Source: Aplectana chamaeleonis (taxonomy: Eukaryota > Nematoda > Chromadorea > Rhabditida > Cosmocercidae). Taken from it: a DNA stretch of 64,000 nt. The stretch is from positions 1,302,001 to 1,366,000 of the forward strand of contig JAPDOI010000155.1 in assembly GCA_029168955.1 (NCBI GenBank), in the 5' to 3' direction. Below the pieces are notes generated by a model. The model saw only the letters and a program-made list of their open reading frames with translations. It did no database searches and was not told where the DNA came from. Below are positions 1 through 10,169 of this stretch, one piece after another (the stretch's first letter is position 1; each line of letters begins with the position of its first letter). A program made the translations under genes and the position numbers.

Positions 1-184
1 TGCGCAGGCAGGTGAATGAATCAGTGTGTTGGGGGTGATGATTCTCCTACACATACAACCGAATGTTGTACAAGAAAACAAGCCGAAGTGCTGGCGACAA
101 GACAATTATTGGCGATGACTTATAGAATTCAAGGCTCGAACTTCAAATGTCAGATGGCTTCGAGAATGTCCGGTGAATCGTTGA

Positions 185-630
185 AGACACGGGACACCCA
201 GAAAAATGTTTCTTAGGTTTCATCTTTATCTTGGAGAGGGTCGAACTCCCATCACAATGGTATTTCTGAAATCGTCCAAGACCTCCTACGAACAAAGATA
301 TGGCTCCTTGAATATGCGTGTATATTGAAGGCAAACATTTGGTGGACGAGCTGTCTCAGACCTGTATTTCTCTTGATTTGAAGTCGCGACAGGAGAGCAA
401 AACAGGATGAGGACATAGATCGGAAAGGGATTGAAGAACGACGAGTCGGTTGAAATTCATCCACCCATCTATCCGCTATTGAGATCGACAGTCAGGAAGG
501 AGGCCGAGCCTGTGGTGGTGGCTGGAGGGGTCGGGCCCGTGGTGGTCAAATATATCTCGTTATACAGTAGGGGTCTTCTACCCAATTACACGAAAATCTC
601 AAAATTCATATCTGAGGGTGTACTGTGCCT
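185..630 (-). mobile_element. TTAA-MITE, family C (copy C-a)
   Basis: Non-autonomous element with ends resembling AGGCACAG and CTGTGCCT. It ends at 630 next to TTAA (631-634); the left end is worn (TTGA, then AGACACGGG). The interior matches the copies at 2433, 16054, 19192, 50817 and 61212, including a paired 'GGGCCCGACCCC'-like G+C segment and an AGCGAGATATAAGCGACCACC block. No coding capacity is evident. Confidence 0.8.
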
Positions 631-639
631 TTAAAGTTG

Positions 640-811
640 TGGTGTGGACTCACCGTGTTTGCAAGATTGCGAGGGTCTTGATGGTGCTATGGGCTTTTGC
701 TCGCACACGAAAGCGACTGATCAAAGTTCGATCCCTTATGTAAACATGACAGGTTCCTGTTGATGCCCCGTCTCATAATTGTGTTTGATTTTTCTGTGCC
801 TCACTGATTAC
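640..811. repeat. Dispersed repeat K, copy 1
   Basis: This stretch resembles 15320-15475: both contain a 'GATGGTG(C/T)TATGG' block, then 'CAGGTTCCTGTTGAT', 'TCATAATT' and 'CTGTGCCTCACT' in the same order. It is not coding. It may be the edge of a larger old element whose ends I could not define. Confidence 0.5.
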
Positions 812-815
812 TTAA

Positions 816-1143
816 AGGCACTGTCCACGATAACAACCGCCTTCGATTTTCTGCTGGAAAACGAAAGGCACTCAAATGGGTGGATTTGTTCAATCCGGGG
901 ATTATGGCGAATAATTATCATCACTTTACCATCGGTTGTTTTCTTCGAGTCGAATTTTCATTTTATTGCTTTGATCCGTGGCCGCTGAGGTTATTGGGTG
1001 GTGCGTGCGCCTTAAATCAAAGCCTAAGGTAGTGTAGAGCTTTTCTGGGCTTTTTTTCTGGCGTTTTTTACACACTTTTGATGCCTCCAAACTCTCGATA
1101 TCCGTTGAGTACTCAAAGAAGGTTTTTATCGAGAGCACTGCCT
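816..1143 (+). mobile_element. TTAA-MITE, family G
   Basis: Terminal inverted repeats (AGGCACTGTCCACGATAA at the left, matching the inverted ..TTTTATCGAGAGCACTGCCT at the right) flanked by TTAA on both sides (812-815 and 1144-1147). The right-hand TTAA is also the left flank of the next element at 1148. I saw no second copy of this interior in the window. Confidence 0.7.
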
Positions 1144-1147
1144 TTAA

Positions 1148-1556
1148 AGGCATCGTACGTGGAGAGAACCATGTTTAATGTTTTCCGGTTTTTGTATAGC
1201 GTTGCCTCTTTAGTAAACGGAAATGTCGAATAATCCCGTAAAAATCTTCATTCGAAAAAAAAATCAGTCTAAATACGCTTCAAAAGTGAATTTAAAGTAC
1301 GCATTAAAACCGTTTTTGAAGTTTTTCTGCATTCCCAGTTTGTACTATCACAATAGTTTTTCATGTTGTTTGATGGTCGCATCAACATTCTTTGTAAAGT
1401 TCTAGATGATCGATCCCACAGCAGTTTTCAGGTGGCGATAACTTTTGAGTGGCACAGTTCCAGAGCCTCAAGTTCCGTGGGTGATGTCAGCTATCCTGAA
1501 TAGTTAGTTTGTAGAGAAAAAAATCGAAATTAAGATTTCCAGCACGGACGATGCCT
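1148..1556 (+). mobile_element. TTAA-MITE, family B (copy B-a)
   Basis: Ends AGGCATCGTACGTGG and the inverted CCAGCACGGACGATGCCT. TTAA at the left, shared with the preceding element; ATGA (a worn TTAA) at the right. The same terminal type occurs at 52465-53051. Interior A+T-rich and non-coding. Confidence 0.6.
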
Positions 1557-1686
1557 ATGAATGAAATCATCACTTATCTGACATTTCTGCTGATGCGTCA
1601 TCGTCGAAGACTGGAAACTGCATGAAACCTAAATTTAGGTCAATTCTGTTCGGGATGAAAGCCTACTTGGGGTTCGGGGAGGCAGC

Positions 1687-2058
1687 AGAGTGTTTCACCG
1701 AATAATATCGATTTTCCAATTAACTCCTATATTTTCTCAGAGACGAGATGGTTTTAACTGCCCTTAGCATTAAACATTACGTGAGGAGGAAGGTTTCCAT
1801 AATTGATGAAAAAAGTAAATTTTTGCCCAATCACAGAATTGCTATAACCAATTATTCGATTATTCGAATATTCGAATAAAAACTCAATTACTTGGATGTG
1901 GCATGTTAATGAATAGACGAAACCCCACTTTTCATTAAATATGAGAGCCTTTAACTTACCCTAAGGTGTGATAACACACGCTGTTGAAATCACTATGATC
2001 ATGAAGAGAAAACTAGGTTTATTTCGGAAAAATCGATATTATTCGTTTGATATACTCT
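1687..2058 (+). mobile_element. MITE family F, copy F1 (unoccupied)
   Basis: A 372-base element with about 30-base inverted ends (AGAGTGTTTCACCGAATAAT at the left; the right end is the inverse of AGAGTATATCAAACGAATAA). The interior carries a TATTCGAATATTCGAATAA palindromic stretch. It is the inverted counterpart of F2 (23331-24253) and lacks the 548-base element found there, so it serves as the empty-site reference. Confidence 0.75.
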
Positions 2059-2104
2059 AGACGGCAGTAGAACGCGGCAGAGCGAAAATTGAATCAGCCT
2101 TCAA

Positions 2105-2428
2105 AAGCACAGTACACCATCAGACATAAATTTCGTGATTTCTACTTGATTGTGTAGTAGACCCCTACGGTATAACACGTGCTAAGTGCGAGATCTCAAT
2201 TCCCCCAAATAAGCGAGATATAGGCGACCACCACAGGCCCGACCTTCTTCGCTCACCACCACAGGCCCGACCCCCTTCCAGACTTTCGAACACGATAGCG
2301 GCTAGATAGATGGATAAATTCCCCTTGAAGTCTTCGTTCTTCAGCCTATCGCCGCACTGTCTCCTTATCGTGGCTCGCTATCGCGCAACGATTGTGAATG
2401 AAGAAAAATACAGAACTGAGGCAACTCG
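2105..2428 (+). mobile_element. TTAA-MITE family C, truncated (C-b)
   Basis: The left two thirds of a family C element, starting at a worn end (AAGCACAGTACACC). It stops at CAACTCG, where the opposite-strand copy C-c begins at TTAA 2429-2432. The remainder of C-b is not seen beyond C-c. Confidence 0.7.
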
Positions 2429-2432
2429 TTAA

Positions 2433-2915
2433 AGGCAAAGGACATCCAATGAAAAAAATTTAGATTCCATGCTTATCTTAGAGACAGTAACACGCTGATC
2501 ACAGTGGTATTTCTGGAATCGTCCAAAACCCCCTTTGAACAGAGTTATGGCTCTTCAAAGATGCCTAGATTTTGAGGGTGAAAAACTGGTGGACGAGTTG
2601 TCTCAGGCCTGTATTTCTCTTCAATCGCAATCATTGCGTGAGAGAAAGCCAGGAGAAGGAGACAGTCCGGCACTGGACTGAAGAACGACGATTTGTTGGA
2701 ATTTATCCATCCATCCAGCCGCTATCGAGTTCGAAAATCTGTTACGGGGTGGGGCCTGTGGTGGTGAGCGAAGGGGGTTGGGCCTGTGGTGGTCGCTTAT
2801 ATCTCGCCGATTAGGAGGAAATGAGTTCTGGCATTTGGCACGTGTTACACAGGAGGGGTCTTCTACAGAATTACAAGAAAATCTCAAAATTCATGCCTGA
2901 GGGTGTACTGTGCCT
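2433..2915 (-). mobile_element. TTAA-MITE family C (C-c)
   Basis: A full-length copy of 483 bases, TTAA on both sides (2429-2432 and 2916-2919). Ends AGGCAAAGGACATCC and GGGTGTACTGTGCCT. It directly abuts C-b on the left and family A element A-a on the right, each junction being one TTAA. Confidence 0.8.
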
Positions 2916-2919
2916 TTAA

Positions 2920-3404
2920 AGGCACTGTTCACGATAAAAATCGCTCTTCTGTTTTTCCGCCTTTCTTGAGAACGGTCCCATGCTGATTCCAATGATGTTT
3001 CTGGAACCGTAGAAGACCTTCTGGGAACGCAAATTTGGTCCCTCAAAAATTGAGCTAGGGAAGCATGGTGGACGAGTTGTCCGAGGCGTGTAACCTCCGC
3101 CCCTTGCAGCCGATGTATGCGAGCTGACCTGAATAAAGAGAGAAGCTGACAATGAAGGAAATAACGGGGCTATTGATCGGAAATCATCTCTCATCTCACG
3201 ATTTCGAGTTTTTATTCGTTCACGTCGGAGGGCGGGCATTGCGCTTTTGGGTGTGCCTTGCACTCGAAGTGGCAACTTCGGGCTCTTTTGGAGGTCTTCC
3301 TGGCTCGTTTTCAAGCGTTCTTTCAACGTCAACGTTACGGCGTGTCCCTCCTCTACCCATCCCTAGTGGAATTTGAAATACATTTTCTATCGTGAGCACT
3401 GTCT
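2920..3404 (+). mobile_element. TTAA-MITE family A (A-a)
   Basis: 485 bases with ends AGGCACTGTTCACGATAAAA and inverse ..TATCGTGAGCACTGTCT. Left TTAA shared with C-c, right TTGA. The interior block (GAGTTGTCCGAGG, CAGCCGATGTATGCGAGCTG, GATCGGAAA) recurs at 38200, 38850, 51306, 51975 and, inverted, 59145. Short open frames on both strands are by-products of the repeat. Confidence 0.8.
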
Positions 3405-3411
3405 TTGAGCC

Positions 3412-3567
3412 AATTTTAGATCCTCAAAATATACGCATCTTAAAGGAGCCGGAACTCTGTTCGTATGGTGTCTTGCACGATTTTAGAGATACCGCTGTGA
3501 TCAGTGTTCGACTCTCTCCAAGATCAGCATGAAAACTCAAAAATAATTCTCTGGCTGTTCTGTGCCT
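3412..3567 (+). mobile_element. TTAA-MITE family C, right-end fragment (C-d)
   Basis: Matches the last third of family C (CCTCAAAATA.., GAGATACC.CTGTGATCAG, ending CTGTGCCT) and ends at a worn TTAA (TTCA, 3568-3571). The next element starts immediately after. Confidence 0.65.
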
Positions 3568-3571
3568 TTCA

Positions 3572-4013
3572 AGGCAGTGTTCACGATAAGATATGGTTGT
3601 CGAATTTTCCTTGGTGAAGTCATCTCTTGGTTTAGTATAGTACGACCAATGCTAAAAAACCACAGAGAAAGAATAGGAATGGAAAATTGACGAATAAACA
3701 TCATGGATTTGGGTGAAAACTTCGTGATACTAAAGACTCTTAAAAAATATAGGGCCGATACACATGCTGGCACGTTGGAACCTTTTGCAAAAAAAGAGTT
3801 CGAAATTTCGGTGCCTGTCCCTTTGGTGAAAAGAATGCAGGGCAATTGTTATATCACGTGGGCGGGGTGACCCGATGGGTTTGGTGGACCACGAGATTTT
3901 CAACCACTTCCTGGCAGTTTTTCGTCGTAATTCCGTACCGATTTTTCTTAGAGGGACTTAAAGCTCACGTTTTTGCAGAGCAACAGGCAACGGCTTCATT
4001 GTGATCACTGCTT
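3572..4013 (+). mobile_element. TTAA-MITE family E
   Basis: Ends AGGCAGTGTTCACGATAAG and inverse ..TTGTGATCACTGCTT, flanked by TTCA and TTGA (worn TTAA). Its right half, from a GTGGGCGGGGTGACCC-like block through TTTTTCGTCGTA, recurs in the chimeric element at 12460-12925. Confidence 0.6.
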
Positions 4014-4522
4014 TTGAGCTGGGGCGGCAGGATGTTTGGAAACACCACGTATTTCGTCTACAAAACTGATTTTCACTTACCAAAAAGCTCTTCGGAGGCT
4101 TGGGTGAATTGCATTTGATCCCTCAAACACCTAGATTAGCACAAAGGCAGTGACCACAGCGAAAAAAGTTGTTTGCTGCAAAAACGTAAGCTTTGGACCC
4201 ATTCAAGGATGGTACGTAGGAAGGAAGGATCAACGAAAAAGAAAAGGAAAAACGAAAAAGTCGAGTGGATTAGCCGGAGCGTTGCGTAGTTACCGATCTG
4301 TTCCGAATTCGCCACTTCTCAAAAGTTAACTTGTTCGAAAAGCTAAATTTACTGCTGTTTTTGCAGTTTTCTGGTGACGTGTCCAGTGCTGTCTTCATGA
4401 AATAAAAGGAGCCTCCCGGGAAGGTTTTTGAAACCAGCCGATGTATGCAGCGGACGGATTTTTGACATATCTTGGAGGCTCCCGTATTTTCATGAATACG
4501 GACACACAAAAGTCTTGACAGG
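4014..4522. other. No recognisable gene
   Basis: Contains one isolated AAAGGCAGTGACCAC near 4143, which looks like a lone MITE end, and a purine-rich AAAAGGAAAAACGAAAAAG tract near 4240. I see no exon-like reading frame. Confidence 0.4.
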
Positions 4523-4670
4523 TAACATCGGCAAGGATCCTGAAGAGACTTTGCGTTCCCCTTGGAGGTTGGCGCAAACTCGGTGCACCTATGTTATAGC
4601 GTATGGCACCGAACTTGCGCCAACCTTCAACAGTGAACGCGAAGTCTCTTCAGGATCAATGCCGACGTTA
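4523..4670. mobile_element. 148-base hairpin (fold-back) element, copy 1
   Basis: An almost perfect inverted repeat. The left arm begins TAACATCGGCAAGGATCCTG and the right arm is its inverse, ending CCGACGTTA. The arms meet around a short loop after AACTCGGTGCACC. The same element is at 15047-15195 inside another MITE, which shows mobility; a decayed relative is near 49867. A transcript would fold into one long stem. Confidence 0.8.
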
Positions 4671-5332
4671 TCTAAAATTGGAGCAGTTCGGAAACAACGC
4701 TATTCACCCTGATCAGCCAACCCATTGGATCAGCCCGCCCACAAAAATTATTATCTCACACAATGGTGCGGACTTTTCCAAGGAGAATAGACCTGATTCA
4801 GTTGTTACCTCTTGGTTGAAATGTTCTCCGAAGAGGTGGCTCTGCTTCTAACATCTCCACCGAGTGGCAACAACTGTAAAATCGCCAGGTAGATATGATA
4901 GCAAAGCACGCGAAAGAAAGACGAAAAAAATATTTTTTCATGAGGCGTCCAAGATCGTTCGTGGTCCCATTCTGGATTGTCCGTGGTTCCGTCTGTTTGA
5001 TCTGCAAGAAGATGGGGTCGACTGCAACCCTCCTGCGCAGATTCAGAACTCTGAGGTATGAAATTCAAAAACTAGTAGCGAAATAACAACAGTGAACAGC
5101 AATAGAGGAACGCCGCGTAATTGCTTGCTAAGCCAGAAAGGTGTCGAACACATAAAACAGGGAGGCCCGATTCCCCCAGGGGAAATTAGATAGTAGTAGT
5201 GATTTTTGGCGCTCCGTTCTGCCCATGCCTACCCAAGCCGCTCACTGCACCAGTAAACAGTTTTTGGCGAGAGATGGTGCTCACTATACTTTGACCGAAT
5301 CGAATGATTCGAAAAATCATTCGATTGAAAAA
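4671..5332. other. No recognisable gene
   Basis: Short open frames overlap on both strands at 4800-5070 but show no family motif and no convincing splice borders. Nothing else is identified. Confidence 0.3.
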
Positions 5333-5870
5333 GTCGACTTCGAATTATTCGAAAAGTCGATTATTCGAAAAAGGCAAATTCTCGAATTATTCGGAAAGTC
5401 GAATATTCGAAAAGTTCAAAATCCCGAATTATTCGAAAAGTCGAATATTCGAAAACGTCAAAATTCCGAATTGTTCGAAAAGTCGGATATTCGAAAATTT
5501 CAAAATCCCGAATTATTCGGAAAGTCGAATATTCGAAAAGTTCAAAATCCTGAATTATTCGAAAAGTCGAATATTCGAAAACGTCAAAATTCCGAATTGT
5601 TCGAAAAGTCGGATATTCGAAAATTTCAAAATCCCGAATTAATCGGAAAGTCGAATATTCGAAAAGTTCAAAATCCCGAATTATTCGAAAAGTCGAATAT
5701 TCGAAAACGTCAAAATTCCGAATTGTTCGAAAAGTCGGATATTCGAAAATTTCAAAATCCCGAATTATTCGGAAAGTCGAATATTCGAAAAGTTCAAAAT
5801 CCTGAATTATTCGAAAAGTCGAATATTCGAAAATTTACGAAAACATTCGATTGAATTCGATAGTCGACTT
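5333..5870 (+). repeat. 42-base minisatellite with a 126-base higher-order unit
   Basis: About 12-13 monomers of 42 bases, each carrying GTCGAATATTCGAAAA after a GAATTATTCG.AAA block. Three monomer variants (..AAAGTTC.., ..AAACGTC.., ..AAATTTC..) alternate in fixed order, giving a 126-base higher-order period repeated about three times. Because 42 is divisible by three and lacks stops, long open frames appear in two phases (up to 209 codons). I treat these as incidental, not as a protein gene. Confidence 0.85.
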
Positions 5871-6036
5871 TTTCGAATAAATAGATTTTTCAAAACATTC
5901 CATTGACCCACGAGCAGGTTGTGCGCCAAGGATGCACACTGACGCAAATCGTAGATGTGTTTCGAATTCAAGGTGGAGCGAAACTATCAATGATGACTCA
6001 CTCATAAGGCACGCGACTCGAAAGGAGTCCTCACCA

Positions 6037-6652
6037 TTAGGGGTCGTTTATACTTCCGCCGCGGCGCGGCGAGATGCAATACAGCCGCATCGATCAAGCG
6101 GCGCCGCTTAGTGGCCCCGCGAGGCGTTTAGAGTTTTTCTGCTCGAAATCTTCCAACGGCGCCGCACGCGGCCGCCGCCTGGGTGCTGCCGCGCCGCCCG
6201 GGGAGAGGAGGCGGCGCGGCGGCCGCGTGCGATCCTCTTTAACATCACATGCTTTTTTGCTGATATTTGATTTACATTCTCAATTTGGTTCCTCTGATTG
6301 ATCGCTAAATTTTCTTCCGAGGTCCTGGAAGTTGTTCAGGGTAGGCTGGGTTGTGAGTTCTTTTTTTTTGCTCTTAAAATAATTTTTCTATAGAAAAAAA
6401 TTCTCAGAAGACTCTATCTGCTTTCGAGTGCGGTGTTATGATACAAAAGATTATAAATGTTCCTTTTGCAGAAGAAATCACTCTTGCAATCGACCTTGTG
6501 TTATCTCAGAGCTACTCCAGGCAGTGTTTAGCGTAATTCTGTGACTTCGCCGCGTCAGTTCGTCGCAGCTCGATTATACATAATAGTGACGCGATTTTCA
6601 CGCGGAGCAGCGCGCCGCGCCGCTCCGCGGCGGAAGTATAAACGACCCCTAA
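6037..6652. mobile_element. G+C-rich inverted-repeat element with TA flanks
   Basis: A 28-base perfect terminal inverted repeat begins TTAGGGGTCGTTTATACTTC and continues CGCCGCGG; the inverse ends at 6652. Reading TA as the duplicated target, the element proper is GGGGTCGTTTATAC..GTATAAACGACCCC, a Tc1/mariner-style TA target. Sub-terminal regions are extremely G+C-rich (GGCGCGGCGAG), unlike the A+T-rich centre. No transposase frame. Confidence 0.75.
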
Positions 6653-6824
6653 GGCGGCGTTCAGAGCTGATTCGCGGCGCGACGCGACGCTATAATTAGG
6701 GCTTCGGCATAGTGACAAAGGTGCGAGCGAGCGAGGGATTGGGGGCGTGTGCTTGGAAATTCCGCGGCGGAGTCGCCGGTAACCCCAGAGTGTGATTCCG
6801 ATTAGAGCGCGGATGCAATTTAGA

Positions 6825-7370
6825 GACTTTAATTTCTGAAAGTTTAGCTTCCTGGCAAACGTAACGATTTGGCAATGCCAATAAGAAGTCAAAAAAAGTT
6901 TCAAAAATATGTTGAAATATCTCAAAAATGATTTGGTGTAAAGTAACCTGGAGTAATGAAAAAGTCAGAAAATGAAGTGAAATAACCAGAAATATGATTT
7001 GGTGGTCCATCATTTCACAAGCTTCTCCGTTGAACTTATCAAAACGAAAGCAAGCACGATATGGAATGCAGCGTCCCGTTCACCTAGCTCTACCTAGGCT
7101 GATTCCCTTATTAGAGCTTTCGAGAATGGCTAATGTTTCCGTTGCGCGCTTGATTTTGTTTTGATAAGTTTAACGGAGAAGCTTGTCAAATGATCGACCA
7201 CCAAATCGCATTTTTGGTTATTTGACTTTCCTGACTTTTTTATTACTTAAGCCTATTTGACGCCAAATCATTTTTTGAGATATTTCAACATATTTTTAAC
7301 ACTTTTTTGACTTCTTAATGGCATTGCCAAATCGTTACTTTTGCCAGAAAGCTAAAATTTCAGAAGTTTC
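6825..7370. mobile_element. Large fold-back element, arms about 225 bases
   Basis: 6825-7055 is the imperfect inverse of 7148-7370. Shared blocks include AAGCTTCTCCGTT(G)AACTTATC, TTTGGTGGTCCATCATTT, GAAATATCTCAAAAA and GGCAATGCCA. About 95 bases separate the arms. Open frames on the minus strand (6512-7013) run through this repeat and are not credible genes. Confidence 0.75.
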
Positions 7371-8277
7371 ACATAATTTTCCCGAAGGTTCCCTTTCTGA
7401 CTTCAATTTCGCTCCACGATTTCCATTTTGGAATGGTGAAACAGCTAACTGACGATATTGTCGTATGAGTACAATTTTTGAAGCCTATGACCCACAACCA
7501 TAAAATACCACTCACTGCCGCATTTCGCGCAACAGGTGAAAAATGGATATTATTGGTAATTAATATTCGATCGGTGGAGATGCGGAACGACCGCGTCAGG
7601 CGAAAGCCAACCGATTAAGTCAAGACAATATTCGATCTTGCATGATGAGAAGAATTTCCCGAACAAGTAACTTAGAGCCATCAACAATCAAAAATCATTG
7701 CGACATTTTGTGCAACGGGCTAGAAATCGATATTATTGATTTGTATTTATCGATAATGACTGACGAACAAAGTTTCTCAACCAAGAAAACCAATCCCATC
7801 AAGAGTCACCACTCCTCGCCGCAATTTGTGCAAAAAGCGCGAAAATGGATAATATCGATTATCGATCGATGACGTGTCATGAGAACGAACTCTGACGAGT
7901 TCAGGACTTACCTCCGACGACATGTGTTCATTGGGTGCAGATCCACCCCCTGACCCCGGTCTCCACAGCCGTAGCATGCCCGAGCAGTTTTCGTGCTCCA
8001 CGGCTAATTTAGTATGTTTACCCACTATTTCGAGGTACCCTTCAAAGTTAAGATATCAGGTTCAAATTGGAATAGGAGCGACCTGCATCTATTTCCAGAC
8101 TCCTGTTCAAAAATGAGCTTCCTAGCTCAATTTCAAGTGTACCAACAAGGTCGTGAACGCCGCCTGAAAAAAAAGATCAACAGAGAATTCTTGCGGTTTT
8201 TCAAAATTTTCTCAAATCCTAGGGAACCATTCTAAACCACTTTCAAGCAGTATAACCTACATTTTGCGTTCTTTTCA
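7371..8277. other. No gene seen; degenerate 150-base repeat
   Basis: Three loosely similar units near 7520, 7690 and 7815 each have a 'CGCA.TTTGTGCAA' block, then 'GAAAATGGATAATATCGAT'-like sequence, spaced about 130-160 bases. They look like a decayed tandem repeat. The rest holds nothing I recognise. The 5' leader of the retrotransposon starting by 8278 may extend into it. Confidence 0.4.
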
Positions 8278-10169
8278 ATGCAATTCAGAGCTAATTTCTC
8301 CCTTCACCCTGAACCTAGATTTCGAAAAACGGGTTGCGCGCGCGGCCAGTTGAAAACCAAACCAGCGCGCACCACAATTCCATCATTTTGGTGCTGCCGA
8401 GATATCGTACGTTCATGCCGTGGCAGTGTGGAGGAAACAAGACCACCTCCGTGCAAACCGACGTCAATCCCTCCGCGGAGAGGGTATCTGTCATGGAAGA
8501 GGTGCTGGCTGGTCGCAGTTCTCCTACAGATTCTGCTACAAAGGGCCGGTGTCGAGGGGAATCCAGGACCCGCTCAGAAGTACACATGCGCCACATGAAG
8601 CAAGGATGTCACCTGGAATCGAAAAAGTGTCCAATGCTTTGGATGTCAGAGGTGAGTGCATCTCTCCTGTTCGGGCATCAGTTCTGTGAGGCTTCACGTT
8701 CCTTCATTCCGTTGTGTTCAGTGCTCTGCCCTCAGCAACTCTGATTCCTCATTCTCCAACCGCCCCCTCTCTATTGTACATATCAACCTCAACGGCCTTC
8801 GAGCCAAGCTGTCTGAACTCTCTCTTTTCGCACGTACTCATCATCCTGATATCATTATGGCTCAGGAAACCAAGCTGTCTCTTTCCGCTACCGCTCGACA
8901 CCCTAAAATTCCTGGCTATACTGCTTATCATGCTCCAAGGTCATCTCTCGGTGGAGGAGTTTCTACTTTTGTATTATCAAATCTACCCTCTCATATCATA
9001 CCAAACACCCCTCGGACGGTACTCTTGAGTACCTACTTATCCACCTCCCTCTTAAAACACCTATATCTCGTTTTAATATCTATATTTCTCCTACCACGTC
9101 CTGTCCCCAATCTTACGACCCCACTCCTTCACTCAAGCAGCTGTACGACTTCTTCCTTTCACCCTCTGTTGTCTTCGCAGGTGATTTCAATGCTCATACA
9201 TTCTGCTCCTCGCTCGACACTGACGCTAGAGGAAAAGACGTCGAAGAATGGGCGAAGGAGTGCGATCCGGTCATCCTCAACGATGATCAGCCCACTCGAC
9301 TCCCGGCCAACGACCGATCCTCTAGATCAGACATCTCTCCTGTATCTTCTAATCTCTCTAGCGCCTGCTCTTGGTCGACCGCTACAACTCTGTCCAGTGA
9401 TCATATCCCCGTTTTTGTCCATGTCGATCTCTCTAACTCTCTTGCTCCTTATTCAGGTATCCGTCGAAGGTCTTATCTTAATCTTTGCCTTGCAGACTGG
9501 CGCTTGTTCTCAGGGAGATGGCACTTCGCCATGTGGCTGACTACCCATGGAATGGAAGCGTGCACCAGAAAGAACGTCACTTTACCGACACGATTCGCAA
9601 GGCCATGAAAGCCGCCATTCCGGAGGGCCGAGTTAAGACCTCCTTCCCCAATGTCACCAGGGAAATCTTGGAGAAGATAAGAACAAGGGATGCAAAGAGA
9701 GTGGCAGATCACCTGGATCCGACCAATGCTGAGCTGGATAGCGAGATTAAGCGAGATCTGGACAAGAACAGGAAGGAGAGTTGGGAGAAATTCACGGAGA
9801 AGATGTATTTCAAGAGTGACGAAGCATCAACTCGAAAAGTATCAAAGAAGATCTCGGACAAGAGCACCTCCACCAACTACTCCACGATCGAGTTCGAGAA
9901 TGGAGTTTTCAAATCGGGGAAGGAGGCTGCAACTGCTCTCGGAAAAATGTTTTTTCATAACTCAGGCTGAGAGAAGGAAACAGAATCGAGTGACTGTAAG
10001 AGAGCTCTGTAAGTTGCCACTCATGAATGAAGCAGAAGCAGTGACGCCCGCGCAGATTGAAAAGGTGGTAAAAGAGATGCGCAACTCGAAGGCTGTAGGG
10101 CCGGATGGCATTAGTCCAGCGGTCTTGAAGAAACTGCCGAGTGAGATTATGCCAATCCTGTATACTTAA
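8278..10169 (+). pseudogene. Non-LTR retrotransposon ORF (Ingi/Jockey-like), broken
   Basis: Remnant of a retrotransposon polyprotein. In order: an N-terminal leader ending in a 2A-like GVEGNPGP (8548-8571); a PHD-like zinc finger (C-x2-C, CFGCQ, VHLSC and FRCVQC elements, 8580-8730); an AP-type endonuclease, first in one frame (IVHINLNGLRAKL, IIMAQETKLS, from about 8770), then after a frameshift near 9100-9180 in another (GDFNAH, VILNDDQPTR, SDIS, LSSDHIPVFVHVDL); a second shift near 9500 leads to a linker (9500-9960); a third shift leads to the start of reverse transcriptase (SKAVGPDGISPAVLKKL), where homology stops at about 10165. Two in-frame TGA codons (8596 and 8653) break the zinc finger. 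The catalytic RT core is missing, so the copy is dead and 3'-truncated. NPGP plus zinc finger plus endonuclease points to the Ingi-related or a Jockey-group clade; the exact clade is inferred. Confidence 0.8.
8548..8571 (+). other. 2A-like ribosome-skipping motif in retrotransposon
   Basis: Encodes GVEGNPGP immediately before the zinc finger and after a hydrophobic VAVLLQILLQRA stretch. In known 2A sequences the ribosome skips the bond between the last G and P of NPGP. Here it would release a short leader from the endonuclease/RT polyprotein. 2A-like motifs near the N-terminus are known from trypanosomatid L1Tc/ingi and some CR1-like elements. Whether this copy functions is unknown. Confidence 0.6.

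Noticed and set aside
690..760. tRNA-like B-box word (AGTTCGATCCC) near 727
   Set aside because: No matching A-box, acceptor stem or cloverleaf could be formed around it. No other tRNA or rRNA was recognised.
2916..3332. 138-codon minus-strand frame
   Set aside because: It lies wholly within family A MITE A-a and recurs in shortened form in other copies; no protein motif.
5225..5854. 209-codon open frame with a repeating 14-residue unit
   Set aside because: It is the translation of a stop-free 42-base minisatellite and is equally open in another phase; the related array at 10400 behaves the same on both strands.
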